Assembly (NCBI GenBank): GCA_021806345.1
Contig: JAJZXP010000009.1
Coordinates: forward strand, 1-16,393
Source of the DNA: Thermoplasmata archaeon
GTDB lineage: Archaea; Thermoplasmatota; Thermoplasmata; Thermoplasmatales; Thermoplasmataceae
Direction: 5' to 3'
DNA: 16,393 nucleotides
Part shown: piece after piece, positions 1 through 8,351 of the stretch
Layout of the letters: each line of letters opens with the position of its first letter
Position numbering within the stretch: position 1 is the first letter of the stretch
Notes under the pieces: model-generated
Databases searched by the model: none
Told to the model about the DNA's origin: nothing
What the model saw: the letters and a program-made list of their open reading frames with translations, nothing else
Program-made: the position numbers and the translations under genes

Positions 1-1
1 G

Positions 2-742
2 CCAGTTGTCAGGTCTGCATGGGGAATGAACAATTCTGACCAGCTGATCAAGGATATACTCTGTGCATTCAGATTCCATGGTGGACTGGTAATGCTCGCA
101 AAGGACAACAATGAAACAATTGGGATACAGTTTAGCTTTCCAGGATACAAAAATGGAAGGAGGTATCTCTATTCACACATGACCGGCGTTCTTGAAGGAA
201 AGAAATATGGGGGAGTTGGAAGGCAATTAAAGGAAAAACAGAGGCAGTGGGCAATGGAAAATGATTACGACCTCATTGCATGGACTTTTGATCCGTTGAT
301 GAACCTGAATGCAACGTTCAACATTCACAAACTTGGGGCAATATCAAGGACATATCTTAGGGATTTTTACGGAGAAATGGAGGACACTTTGAATTTCGGA
401 ATGCCCACTGATCGTTTCGTCGCAGAATGGTACGTGAACAAAAAGGAACAGGCAAGACCAAAGGTTTCCGCAGGCACATTCTCTTTTGAGGAGGTGGGAA
501 ATCTAGATGAATCTGCGATCCCAGATGATCTGTATCTTAAAATTCCTGATAATTACCTGGAAATGAAGAAAAGAGATCCTGAAAAGGCGATGGATCAGAG
601 ATTAAAAAGTAGGAATATCTTTGAGAATCTATTCAGCAAAGGATACATAGTTTCAGATTTCTCAAAGGAACTCAATGCATATTTTCTTGAGAAAAAACCA
701 GAATTAGGACTATCCTTAGGTCCAAACATTTTCAATCATTAA
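2..742 (+). CDS. GNAT acyltransferase of COG3375 type, 5'-partial (possible D-amino acid N-succinyltransferase)
   Basis: The reading frame is open to the left edge, and the residues before the first ATG (base 26) read VVRSAWG. This matches the VQRxVWG start of COG3375-type GNAT proteins, so that ATG is internal and the gene begins outside the window. Visible GNAT features are the acetyl-/acyl-CoA loop (GKKYGGVGRQLKEKQR, bases about 191-244), then AWTFDPLMNLNATFNIHKLG, a family-typical core, and the later PTDRFVAEWYV. The C-terminal third is less conserved. COG3375 proteins often sit beside N-succinylamino acid racemases. In Geobacillus such a GNAT is the succinyl-CoA:D-amino acid N-succinyltransferase of the D-to-L amino acid route. 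The two genes that follow are the racemase and an M20 hydrolase, so that role is the best inference here. The acyl donor cannot be read from sequence. The family call is firm; the substrate is inferred. Confidence 0.85.
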   Translation, partial: PVVRSAWGMNNSDQLIKDILCAFRFHGGLVMLAKDNNETIGIQFSFPGYKNGRRYLYSHMTGVLEGKKYGGVGRQLKEKQRQWAMENDYDLIAWTFDPLMNLNATFNIHKLGAISRTYLRDFYGEMEDTLNFGMPTDRFVAEWYVNKKEQARPKVSAGTFSFEEVGNLDESAIPDDLYLKIPDNYLEMKKRDPEKAMDQRLKSRNIFENLFSKGYIVSDFSKELNAYFLEKKPELGLSLGPNIFNH

Positions 743-770
743 TAAACTCGACTTAACAGGTTTAAAAACA

Positions 771-778
771 TATTTATC
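771..778 (+). promoter_or_regulatory. TATA box of the racemase/M20 unit
   Basis: TATTTATC preceded by A-rich sequence lies with its TTTAT core about 26-28 nt before the ATG at 801. That places the transcription start at or next to the start codon, so the mRNA should be leaderless. The racemase and M20 genes therefore appear to have their own promoter, separate from the GNAT gene. Confidence 0.6.
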
Positions 779-800
779 CCTTACTTATCTTAGCGAAATA

Positions 801-1889
801 ATGAATTTGAATTATAGAAGATTGAAGATGCCGATGAAGTCTCCATTCACAACAAGCTTTGGCACATCGTGGATTAAGGATGTTCTTGTGTTTCACTTAG
901 AGAATGATGGGATAAACGCGTATTCAGAATGCATCACCAATGAAAGTCCCTTCTACGGTCCGGAGGACAATTTCACATCATTGCACATCATAAAGGAATT
1001 CATTTCAGAACCGGTTAAAAAACTTCCCAGGCCCTGTGAATACAATGAAGCCATTGGATTTGTGAAGGGAAACAACATGGCAAAGGCGGCAATGGAAATG
1101 CTTCTTTTCGACTATCACTCCAAAGTCGAAAATATTGCACTGGATAGGTATCTTGATAAAGAGTCAAAAAACAGGGCAGATGTAGGGATATCCATAGGTA
1201 TGAATCAAATAGATGTCACACTGAAAAAGATTGAAGAGTCGGTCAAAGAGGGATACAAAAGAATCAAGGTAAAGATAAAGAAGGGAGAAGAACGTAACAT
1301 TCTTTCTTCCGTCAGGGACAGCTTTCCAGAAATTAAATTAAGTGCGGACGCAAACTGTGACTTCACCGAGAAAGATTTTGAATTGTTGACTTCACTGGAC
1401 CGATACGAATTGGAGTACCTGGAGCAGCCATTATATCATGATGATTTACTATTTCATTCAAAACTTTCAAAGAAGATGGAAACGCCAATCTGCCTGGACG
1501 AATCCATAGTCTCACCGAAACTCGCAGAAAATGCCTTGGAAATGGAAGCGTGCAATATCATCAACATTAAACCTGGAAGGGTGGGAGGACTGTTCAATTC
1601 AATGGAGATTGCCAGAATAACAAGAGAATTCGGTGGTCACTGTTGGGTTGGAGGCATGCTAGAAACTGGAATAGGAAGATCCTTCAATATAGCTTTTGCT
1701 TCTTCAAGTAGAGTGGATTTCCCAGGCGATAGTTCTCCAAATGACAGGTATTTCCAAAAGGACATAGTGACAAATCCATTCATAATGGAAAATGGCACAA
1801 TCGTACCGAACAAGCAGGATGGAATAGGTGTCACCATTGATAGAACTGCGCTTGAGAAGTATACAGTTGAAAAAGGAGTGATATTCTGA
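801..1889 (+). CDS. N-succinylamino acid racemase (NSAR/OSBS group, enolase superfamily)
   Basis: This 362-residue protein has the full enolase-superfamily set of the NSAR/o-succinylbenzoate synthase group. The KxK motif is K156-V-K158 in RIKVKIKKG. The metal ligands are D183 (SADAN), E208 (LEYLEQP) and D233 (CLDES), and the second catalytic lysine is K257 (NIKPGRVGG). The late motif GGMLETGIGR (about 284-293) is characteristic of this group. K158 and K257 would act as the acid/base pair that moves the alpha proton of an N-succinyl amino acid. Many members are promiscuous for OSBS and NSAR. Here the neighbours are a GNAT acyltransferase and an M20 amidohydrolase, not menaquinone genes, so NSAR in D-to-L amino acid conversion is preferred. 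The ATG has a TATA box 26-28 nt upstream and fits a leaderless start. Its stop overlaps the probable start region of the next gene. Confidence 0.88.
   Translation: MNLNYRRLKMPMKSPFTTSFGTSWIKDVLVFHLENDGINAYSECITNESPFYGPEDNFTSLHIIKEFISEPVKKLPRPCEYNEAIGFVKGNNMAKAAMEMLLFDYHSKVENIALDRYLDKESKNRADVGISIGMNQIDVTLKKIEESVKEGYKRIKVKIKKGEERNILSSVRDSFPEIKLSADANCDFTEKDFELLTSLDRYELEYLEQPLYHDDLLFHSKLSKKMETPICLDESIVSPKLAENALEMEACNIINIKPGRVGGLFNSMEIARITREFGGHCWVGGMLETGIGRSFNIAFASSSRVDFPGDSSPNDRYFQKDIVTNPFIMENGTIVPNKQDGIGVTIDRTALEKYTVEKGVIF
1875..1882 (+). promoter_or_regulatory. Strong Shine-Dalgarno inside the end of the racemase gene
   Basis: GGAGTGAT is close to the perfect complement of the archaeal 16S 3' end. 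It sits 42 nt before the first ATG of the M20 gene, too far to serve it. It is well spaced for a non-ATG start at CTG 1886, which would overlap the racemase stop as CTGA, or at ATC 1889. The site therefore bears on where the M20 protein begins. Confidence 0.5.
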
Positions 1890-1924
1890 TCATACCCGAG
1901 TTCCTCAAGGAAAGCGAAAATGAA

Positions 1925-3004
1925 ATGCTTGAATTGACTGAGGAACTCGTTATGTTAGAGAGCCCGTCCAGGCACAAAGTTCTTCTCGACAAATTTGCCG
2001 AACATCTCATTTCAACATTGGAGAAGAGATTTAATTTTCTCCCGGAAAAAGTATTCAATGGTCCAGAGGGTAATGTTTTGAGATATATCTTTAACAAAGA
2101 AGGAAAGGATCAGGTTCTGATTGTGTGTCATTATGACACTGTTTTTCCAGAAGGAACTATTCATGAAATTCCATTCAGGGTTGATGGAGACAGGGCATTT
2201 GGACCCGGAGTATTTGACATGAAAGCCGGGATTGTTCAGGTACTCTATGCACTACACTACAAATTAAGTAAGGGAGAGTTAAAGAGCAGAGTATGTCTGC
2301 TGCTTACACCAGACGAGGAAGTGGGATCCAAATTCTCAAAGAAGATAATAGAGGAAGCGGCAGCTAGATCAAAATTCGCCATTATTACTGAACCGCCACT
2401 GGAAGGAAAGCTTAAAACTTCGAGGAAGGGAATATGTGACCTCAAAATCCATGTTAAGGGGAAGTCTGTACATGCAGCCCTGGATCCAGAAAAAGGAATT
2501 AATGCAATAACAGAGGCTGTGGATTACTTGAACCTTATAGACGAACAGAGTGAAATTTTCAAGAACAAGCTGATTGTAAACCCTGGGGTGATAAGAGGGG
2601 GAACAAGACCTAATGTGGTTCCAGATCAATGCGATCTGGAGATTGATATAAGGTACACAGAGGAAAAGGATTTAGAGAATCTAATTGAAACATTGAGAAA
2701 GAAAAAACACGTAAAAGAGGGAACCAAAGTAGAATTCAATATGGATGTAAGACCACCAATGAAAAGAGATGAAAAAACAATTAAAATCTTTTCAGAATTG
2801 AAAAAAAATGCAACAAATCAGGGACTGATACTGGAAGAAACGGAAGCTTCCGGTGCAAGCGATGGAAATCTCTGCTCTCTTTTTTGTCCCGTTCTCGATG
2901 GAATGGGTGCCATAGGTGAGGGTGCACATTCAAAAGAAGAATTTGTTTTAATTAAAAAAATGCCAGAAAGAGCAACTCTTATCTCTCTGGCTCTGGATCT
3001 TTAA
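1925..3004 (+). CDS. M20 family metallopeptidase (probable N-succinyl-L-amino acid desuccinylase)
   Basis: The 359-residue reading from the first ATG shows the complete dinuclear zinc site of M20/CPG2/ArgE-DapE enzymes: H69-x-D71 (CHYDTVFPEG), bridging D98 (GVFDMKAG), general base E131 with ligand E132 (TPDEEVGS), E156 (ITEPP) and H335 (GEGAHSKEEF). GKSVHAALDPEKG and RGGTRPNVVPD mark the dimerisation domain. The frame stays open upstream through IIPEFLKESENE, which resembles a normal M20 N-terminal helix. No ATG, GTG or TTG lies there, only CTG/ATC/ATA behind a strong Shine-Dalgarno at 1875-1882, so the true start may be non-ATG at 1886-1889. The gene directly follows the racemase, which supports hydrolysis of N-succinyl-L-amino acids as the last step of D-to-L conversion. 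A general dipeptidase or carboxypeptidase role is the alternative. Confidence 0.85.
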   Translation: MLELTEELVMLESPSRHKVLLDKFAEHLISTLEKRFNFLPEKVFNGPEGNVLRYIFNKEGKDQVLIVCHYDTVFPEGTIHEIPFRVDGDRAFGPGVFDMKAGIVQVLYALHYKLSKGELKSRVCLLLTPDEEVGSKFSKKIIEEAAARSKFAIITEPPLEGKLKTSRKGICDLKIHVKGKSVHAALDPEKGINAITEAVDYLNLIDEQSEIFKNKLIVNPGVIRGGTRPNVVPDQCDLEIDIRYTEEKDLENLIETLRKKKHVKEGTKVEFNMDVRPPMKRDEKTIKIFSELKKNATNQGLILEETEASGASDGNLCSLFCPVLDGMGAIGEGAHSKEEFVLIKKMPERATLISLALDL

Positions 3005-3008
3005 AAAT

Positions 3009-6000
3009 TTAAGATTTTGGAGTTTTCGGTTTTCTCATTACAAGCACAACTGCTCCAACAACCAACGCTGCAGCAACAACTCCTAACACTACGTAAAGAT
3101 AGGTGTTACTACTGGATGCAGGCACAGGTTTACCCTTTTCCGTAACTGTGAAATTCACCGTTACAGTATAGGAAGCTACTGAACTGCTTGATTCACTTGC
3201 CTTTGCAACAAGAGACTCATTTTGCAATGTGGTTGTTCCAGACGAGGCATTTCCAACTTTAAATGAAAACACTGCCATTCCAGAGGAGTTTGTTGTCATT
3301 GAGACTGCGCTGCTTGAGTAGTTCAAACCAACAAGGACAGCTGAAGTTATATCCACACTTGCGCCACTGACCGCACTTCCATTTTCCGTAACTGTAAATG
3401 TCACGGTTCCTGTTTGTCCGGTTGTATAACTGGTGCTTCCGACTGCATATGTCATATACAGTGCTGGATTAATCAGGAATACATTGGTGTAAGTTGTTCC
3501 AGCCCCCGTTTGGTTTTGGCCACCTACTGTAACGACCGCAGTTATATTCACTTCCTGGTAGAATATAGGCATTACCGCCCCACTTGAACTGTAGGTCTGC
3601 ATTATCTGTGCTAGAGCGTTGGATACGCTGAAACTGAATGTTCCGTTCTTTCCAGTTGATGCATTAAATGTATAAGACTTGCTTGATAAACTTCCCACCA
3701 TTCCGGTCATTACAATTGTAATGTTAGCATCGTGAACTGCGCTTCCAGTTGTGTTGGCTACACTGTAACTGATCGAACCGGTATTGCCTGTATAAAGGTG
3801 TGATTTCCCAGTATATTTTGCCGAGATAGAAAGGTGATTCTTCTCATTAGTATTGATAAGTTCTATGTTCAGATAAGTAGAGGTTGTTTTAGTGTGCACC
3901 TCACTGGAAGGTGGATTAACCGTTGCAGTTATGTTCACCTCCTCACTGGGTAGGTTAATGATTTTATTATTTTTCAAAGTTTGGAGCAATTGGTTCAGGC
4001 CTGCAAATACCTCGTACTTCCATGTAGCTTGACCTGCAGCATTTGTTGTCAATTGATTTGAGGTCACATTGATTATACCCTTAGCAATTGAAGATACTGA
4101 AATACCTATCGTGGCACCCTGGACTGGCAATCCTGACGTTGTATTTAGTACAGTATACACTATGCTTCCTGTGTTACCTGCCGTCTGTACTAGGGAACCG
4201 GTAAAATTCTGCTCAATCTTCATACCATAGTTATAACTGATAGTCTTGGATGATGCAATCTTATGCACTTCCAGTAGAGTGAAATAAACACTGAACAAAG
4301 AACTAGACTGCGTAGTGGTGAAGTTGGCAAATTGGTTCGTCTGGAATGCATCCATAACTGTTGTGTATCCTATATTGATCAGAGTAGCCTCTTCAGCTAT
4401 TATTGTTTGTATTTCCCCGGATATCTTGGTCGCCTGTGAGAATGAGTCGGAAGCCAAAAGCTCATTTGAGAGGTTTGTAAGTAACAAAGTTACCTGCTTG
4501 CCAGTGAGGTGGACTCCGTTGTATGTAAGTGATGTATATGGTCCAAGTGTACAGCCAAATGCGAAATAGGCTGGTGCATCATTTACGAAAAGTGCGCATA
4601 GTATTGCTGGATCTGCTGCCTCTGTTCCCTGCCCGTATATTGCAACCTGATAATCGTTCGCTTTGCCAATGACTGAATAGTAAATATTTGCGAACATTGT
4701 TGTGTATGCCTCCTCAACTATGGTAGTTTTCACACCAAGATGAGCCCAGCCCTGACTGATTTCAGTTGCAACTTCCACATCGCACGGAGTTTCACTACCT
4801 GGAGCGATCTGGATCTGAATCGTGATCGGTTTTCCATTGTAATTGAGAACACCACTTATATTCTGCATCCCTGGAATGCTGTTGATCAATTGCCTTGCCT
4901 TAACCAGGTTGTAACTGTATTGGGGCGTTGAAGAATTGTACCATAATATATTACATGGGGGTACTGTGTTTGACGTAACAGTCAGCAATCCATCGTAAAC
5001 TGTACCATCAATTGTCTGATATGGTGTTGCATAGCTGAGAGCCTGTCTGAACGCTGTTATATTCAGTGGAGTATAGTTCTCATTTATCCTTACTGCGCAG
5101 AAGACCTGTGATGGAGCAGTATAAATATATGCTCCCGGGGTACCTTTCACGAGTGAGAGGAATGTTGGGGTTACCGGCAGCATGTCCAATTGTCCCTTAG
5201 TAAATGCAGCCACCATCGAAGATTGTGACGCAAAGTAAGGTTGATAAAATTCGTATATCTTTGGAGTGAACTGTCTTAATCCACTGCTTACATTGGCATA
5301 TTGAGCAAAGAAATGTGGATTTACGTAGAATTTGTCCAAGTGGTTAGGATTTATTTCTCCATTTGGCATTCCATATCCGTTATTTACCATAAATGGACCA
5401 TTACCTACTAAACCTGGAACACTGCCTGTTGCAATATTCCATCCCAAATTCCATCCTAAATATCCATTCCCCGAACTAATTCCAGGTGTGCAGTTATACA
5501 ATTTTGCGGAACTTGTGAAGTCGTGGTGCACCCATATGTGATATGGCAATATGTAGGATTCCAAAGAGCTTGTCTGTAAAAGCAATGTCGGTTTGGAAAC
5601 ATACAGTTTTACTGAAAGATTTCCGTTAGGAACTACATTTACGACACCTGGCCATCCTCCCATTCCTGCTTCCAGTCTCCAGGATAGGGCAACATCAGCT
5701 GACTGCAAATAGTATTTTTTCATCGTTGTTGTTGAGAAACTCTTGTAGGTGTGAGTGGTCAAATTGCCTTTATAGTAAAACTGGGTTGTGTTTGAGAAAG
5801 TGTATGTTTGAGAGGCATTTGCTGCGCTCCAGTCAGTCCACTGCACATATGGTCTCAAATTTATTGTGTAGACATATGAGTAGTTTACCATGGAATTTGT
5901 TTCAATATCAAAGGTCTTGTTATTTGTTGTTACGTGGGCCAATTTGTATCCAGTTGCCAGCCAAGGTACTATTTGGCCATTCGGCAACTGATAGTACAAA

Positions 6001-6314
6001 CTTCCGTAAACCAACTTGATAATAAACAAATCACCAAAGGTGTTCGCAGTGAATGTGTTCAAATCACCAATAGTACAGTCCAGCCCGCATTGAAAAGTTC
6101 CATTGGTATATCCCGGTTCCTGCATGGTCGTTGTCGGCATTTGCCACGGGGTACTGCTGGAACTATATGCCTGAGCTGCAGTTTCTGCGTTCAAGCCTAA
6201 ATTACTAGTCTCATTCGTAGAGCTAATAGGTGATGCGTTCTGAAATACCACGAAAGCGGTACCCACCATCAATAGAACTACAAATATTGCTAAAACTATT
6301 TTCTTATTTTCCAT
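3009..6314 (-). CDS. ABC-type peptide-binding protein, family 5, with three Ig-like repeats and two membrane anchors
   Basis: At 1101 residues this is about twice the usual length of an Opp/Dpp-type solute-binding protein. An N-terminal hydrophobic helix (about 5-24) is followed by a Ser/Thr-rich linker. The family-5 binding domain runs roughly 60-690, with GDLNTFTANTFGDLFIIKLVYGSL as the usual entry region and TAFRQALSYATPYQTI in the middle. Three Ig-like repeats (about 706-1058) and a C-terminal transmembrane helix (about 1072-1093) with a basic tail, RKPKTPKS, complete it. Many N-x-S/T sequons suggest heavy surface glycosylation. The family binds oligopeptides, dipeptides or sometimes sugars outside the cell for an ABC importer. 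No permease or ATPase gene is in the window. Because the surrounding genes degrade muropeptides, a murein-peptide ligand is plausible but unproven. The stop lies 4 nt from the convergent M20 stop. Confidence 0.88.
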   Translation of the reverse strand: MENKKIVLAIFVVLLMVGTAFVVFQNASPISSTNETSNLGLNAETAAQAYSSSSTPWQMPTTTMQEPGYTNGTFQCGLDCTIGDLNTFTANTFGDLFIIKLVYGSLYYQLPNGQIVPWLATGYKLAHVTTNNKTFDIETNSMVNYSYVYTINLRPYVQWTDWSAANASQTYTFSNTTQFYYKGNLTTHTYKSFSTTTMKKYYLQSADVALSWRLEAGMGGWPGVVNVVPNGNLSVKLYVSKPTLLLQTSSLESYILPYHIWVHHDFTSSAKLYNCTPGISSGNGYLGWNLGWNIATGSVPGLVGNGPFMVNNGYGMPNGEINPNHLDKFYVNPHFFAQYANVSSGLRQFTPKIYEFYQPYFASQSSMVAAFTKGQLDMLPVTPTFLSLVKGTPGAYIYTAPSQVFCAVRINENYTPLNITAFRQALSYATPYQTIDGTVYDGLLTVTSNTVPPCNILWYNSSTPQYSYNLVKARQLINSIPGMQNISGVLNYNGKPITIQIQIAPGSETPCDVEVATEISQGWAHLGVKTTIVEEAYTTMFANIYYSVIGKANDYQVAIYGQGTEAADPAILCALFVNDAPAYFAFGCTLGPYTSLTYNGVHLTGKQVTLLLTNLSNELLASDSFSQATKISGEIQTIIAEEATLINIGYTTVMDAFQTNQFANFTTTQSSSLFSVYFTLLEVHKIASSKTISYNYGMKIEQNFTGSLVQTAGNTGSIVYTVLNTTSGLPVQGATIGISVSSIAKGIINVTSNQLTTNAAGQATWKYEVFAGLNQLLQTLKNNKIINLPSEEVNITATVNPPSSEVHTKTTSTYLNIELINTNEKNHLSISAKYTGKSHLYTGNTGSISYSVANTTGSAVHDANITIVMTGMVGSLSSKSYTFNASTGKNGTFSFSVSNALAQIMQTYSSSGAVMPIFYQEVNITAVVTVGGQNQTGAGTTYTNVFLINPALYMTYAVGSTSYTTGQTGTVTFTVTENGSAVSGASVDITSAVLVGLNYSSSAVSMTTNSSGMAVFSFKVGNASSGTTTLQNESLVAKASESSSSVASYTVTVNFTVTEKGKPVPASSSNTYLYVVLGVVAAALVVGAVVLVMRKPKTPKS
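3141..4199 (-). repeat. Three tandem Ig-like repeats in the binding protein
   Basis: Residues about 706-1058 hold three diverged units of roughly 110-125 residues. They begin with QTAGNTGSIVYTV (about 710), YTGNTGSISYSV (about 841) and YTTGQTGTVTFTV (about 963). Each continues with a 'VxGAxIxI' turn, a 'TxxxGxAxxxF' strand and, at the end, an EVNITA-like or VTVNFTV strand. The pattern fits invasin/Big-1-like beta sandwiches. They probably form a stalk that holds the binding domain away from the membrane. Confidence 0.75.
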
Positions 6315-6665
6315 CCCCCTGCAATCAGTTCAATGATTTAAAACTCTTTTTGTCAATGCAAAAAAATTAAATACTAAAAAGAATCTAAAATTAACCTATT
6401 ATAAGGTACAAAGTACAATCTAAGAGTTGTTTATTAGTAAAAAATTATAGTAGTTAATTATTTTTAGGAACTTGGTACGTTTTATCGTAGCACTAGGGTA
6501 TATAATTTCAAAAATATATTTTATATAGCCTTTTTTCGGATATCAGTCATCAACCTTTAGATAAATCAGTTACAGTCTATTGTTCTTATAAGGCAAATCC
6601 ATATGATTCAGATCTATTTTAAGTTAGATGAGAATAATAAACCCGGTTTCATTAACTTAAAAAGT
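6315..6665. other. Divergent, very AT-rich intergenic region
   Basis: This stretch separates the divergent binding-protein and CocE genes and holds no convincing gene. It contains the binding-protein TATA box (6336-6342), several other TATA-like tracts (about 6500-6536, 6585-6592, 6631-6639) and a small dyad, GTACAAAGTAC, at 6406-6416 that could be an operator. Bases 6603-6665 are an in-frame extension of the CocE gene that I consider untranslated. No tRNA-like or strongly structured RNA was seen. Confidence 0.5.
6336..6342 (-). promoter_or_regulatory. TATA box of the peptide-binding protein
   Basis: On the minus strand TTTAAAT begins 28 nt before the ATG (6314), inside an A/T-rich stretch. 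This predicts a leaderless transcript. A run of five G directly before the ATG is too close to act as a normal Shine-Dalgarno site. Confidence 0.6.
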
Positions 6666-8300
6666 ATGAAAATTCTCTATAATATCCCTTCAAAATTATC
6701 TGATGAAACAAGACTTTCCAGCGATATATACCTTCCAGATGTAGAGGGAAAATATCCTGTCATATTGTTAAGAACTCCCTATGGCAAGCAAAGTGAGACA
6801 ATAGTAGAAAACGCAATAAAATTCAGCAATAATGGGTTCATATTTGTAGCAAATGATGTTCGAGGAAGAGGAGACTCGGATGGAACTTTTGTCCCATATT
6901 TTAATGAGGCCTCAGATGGATGTGACATGATTGAATGGTGTTCCCATCTGGATCAAAGTGATGGGAATGTGTTCACATGGGGAGCATCTTATAGCGCGAG
7001 GATTCAATGGTTAACAGCTTTGAAAAATCCGAAAAAACTGAAAGGAATAATCAGCACAGTTTCACCCTCAGATCCATTTGTTGAAAATCCAACCGGCCAG
7101 CCTTCGCCTCTATCCGTAAGTTGGCTATTTTCAATTTCAGGAAGAACAATGCAGAGAACGGATCTGGTAAATTGGAAAGAAGTATATGATCATCTACCCC
7201 TATTATCAATGAGTGATGAAACAGGCCAGGAAATAAATTTTTGGAAAAAAATCGTTTCCGAAGCAAAAGATAGCGATTTTTGGAAACCTTTATTCTACCA
7301 GACCAAGTTTGACTCCATACCGTACCCGGCTATGCACATTGGTGGTTGGTATGACGATGAACAGATTGGAACTTTTAAGAATTTTATGGGAATGGTAAAT
7401 GGTCACAGCGGGACAAGAATTGCCGAATTGCAAAGAATGATTATCGGATCTTGGCCACATAATGTAAACAGAAATAGGAAACTGGGAAGGTTAGAATTTG
7501 GAATGGATTCAATTATTGATCTGGTGGGAGAGGAGATTAAGTTTATAGATCATGTCCTAAAGAATAAAAAGTCAATAGAAAAACCCGTAAAGTTATACCT
7601 AATGGGAGAGAATCAATGGATGAGTTTTTCAGGTTGGCCTCCAGAGAAATATCAAACCGAAATTCTCTACTTATCATCGTCAGGCAATGCCAACAGTCGC
7701 TTTGGTGACGGAAAATTGATCAATCAATTCCCTGAGTATGATGAAATGCATGACGCATTTACATATGATCCGGGCGAACCTGTTCTCTTTATATCGGAAA
7801 GTAACTTTGAGCAAATCGGAGGACCGGATGACTATTCCAAAGAAGAGGATAGAAATGATTTGCTGGTATACACATCTGAAGTATTAGGGCAAAAGTTGAC
7901 AATTCTGGGCAACGTGGAGGCTGAAATCTACGTAGATTCCGATGCACCTGATACGGACTTTACTGTAAAACTGCTTGACGTGTGGCCAGATGATCACTCT
8001 ATGAGATTGTTGGATGGAATTAAGAGAATATCAGGGATGCATAATAATGCAGTCGAGAATATTGAATCAAAAGAAAGAGTAAGAATGATTAAGATCGACC
8101 TCTGGAATATGGGGATTACAATTCCGAAAGGACACAAATTAAGGGTTGAAATTGCATCCAGTGCATTTCCAAAATACGCAAGAAATTTAAATATTTCGGG
8201 GTTTCAGGGCGGCAGGTCCGAGTACAGGGTTGCCCACCAAAAGGTTTTCCATGGAAGAAAATACGGGTCAAATATCAGGTTACCAATTTTTAATTTTTAA
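6666..8300 (+). CDS. CocE/NonD-type X-Pro dipeptidyl-peptidase family hydrolase
   Basis: This alpha/beta hydrolase of about 544 residues has the PF02129 (S15) core followed by a PepX C-terminal jelly-roll domain. Using the start at 6666, the catalytic triad is nucleophile S108 in WGASYSA (the GxSYxG position), D230 in GGWYDD and H265 in GSWPHN. NDVRGRGDSDG just before the nucleophile is the usual oxyanion/strand signature. The C-terminal domain includes NVEAEIYVDSDAPDTDFTVKL. Relatives cleave acyl-peptides, X-Pro dipeptides, esters or beta-lactam side chains. The substrate here is unknown, but peptide or ester cleavage would fit the cluster. An earlier in-frame ATG at 6603 would add 21 residues with no family similarity, and its nearest TATA-like box (6585-6592) is too close. 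The ATG at 6666 gives the family-typical opening MKILYNIPSKLSDETRLSSD. There is no signal peptide. Confidence 0.82.
   Translation: MKILYNIPSKLSDETRLSSDIYLPDVEGKYPVILLRTPYGKQSETIVENAIKFSNNGFIFVANDVRGRGDSDGTFVPYFNEASDGCDMIEWCSHLDQSDGNVFTWGASYSARIQWLTALKNPKKLKGIISTVSPSDPFVENPTGQPSPLSVSWLFSISGRTMQRTDLVNWKEVYDHLPLLSMSDETGQEINFWKKIVSEAKDSDFWKPLFYQTKFDSIPYPAMHIGGWYDDEQIGTFKNFMGMVNGHSGTRIAELQRMIIGSWPHNVNRNRKLGRLEFGMDSIIDLVGEEIKFIDHVLKNKKSIEKPVKLYLMGENQWMSFSGWPPEKYQTEILYLSSSGNANSRFGDGKLINQFPEYDEMHDAFTYDPGEPVLFISESNFEQIGGPDDYSKEEDRNDLLVYTSEVLGQKLTILGNVEAEIYVDSDAPDTDFTVKLLDVWPDDHSMRLLDGIKRISGMHNNAVENIESKERVRMIKIDLWNMGITIPKGHKLRVEIASSAFPKYARNLNISGFQGGRSEYRVAHQKVFHGRKYGSNIRLPIFNF
8287..8298 (+). terminator. 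Possible oligo-T terminator after the CocE gene
   Basis: Two runs of five T separated by AA lie at the very end of the CocE coding sequence, just before the murQ promoter. Archaeal transcription can end at such oligo-T tracts. Because it lies inside codons, the assignment is tentative. Confidence 0.3.
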
Positions 8301-8322
8301 AACAGCTGGCGGAAAATCATAA

Positions 8323-8330
8323 TATTAATA
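8323..8330 (+). promoter_or_regulatory. TATA box of the murQ-dacB unit
   Basis: TATTAATA lies with its core about 22-29 nt before the murQ ATG at 8352, consistent with a leaderless transcript. No Shine-Dalgarno is present before this ATG. Confidence 0.5.
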
Positions 8331-8351
8331 GTTCAGGACAATCACTTAACC

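Noticed and set aside
26..742. GNAT gene starting at ATG 26
   Set aside because: The upstream codons are open and encode the conserved VVRSAWG segment of the family, so the start lies outside the window.
801..1889. Racemase read as menaquinone o-succinylbenzoate synthase (MenC)
   Set aside because: The sequence group covers both activities, but the neighbours are a GNAT and an M20 hydrolase and no menaquinone gene is visible, so NSAR is the better reading.
3141..4199. DNA-level tandem repeat or CRISPR-like array in the binding-protein gene
   Set aside because: The repetition is visible only at protein level as diverged Ig-like units of over 100 residues; there are no short identical repeats with spacers.
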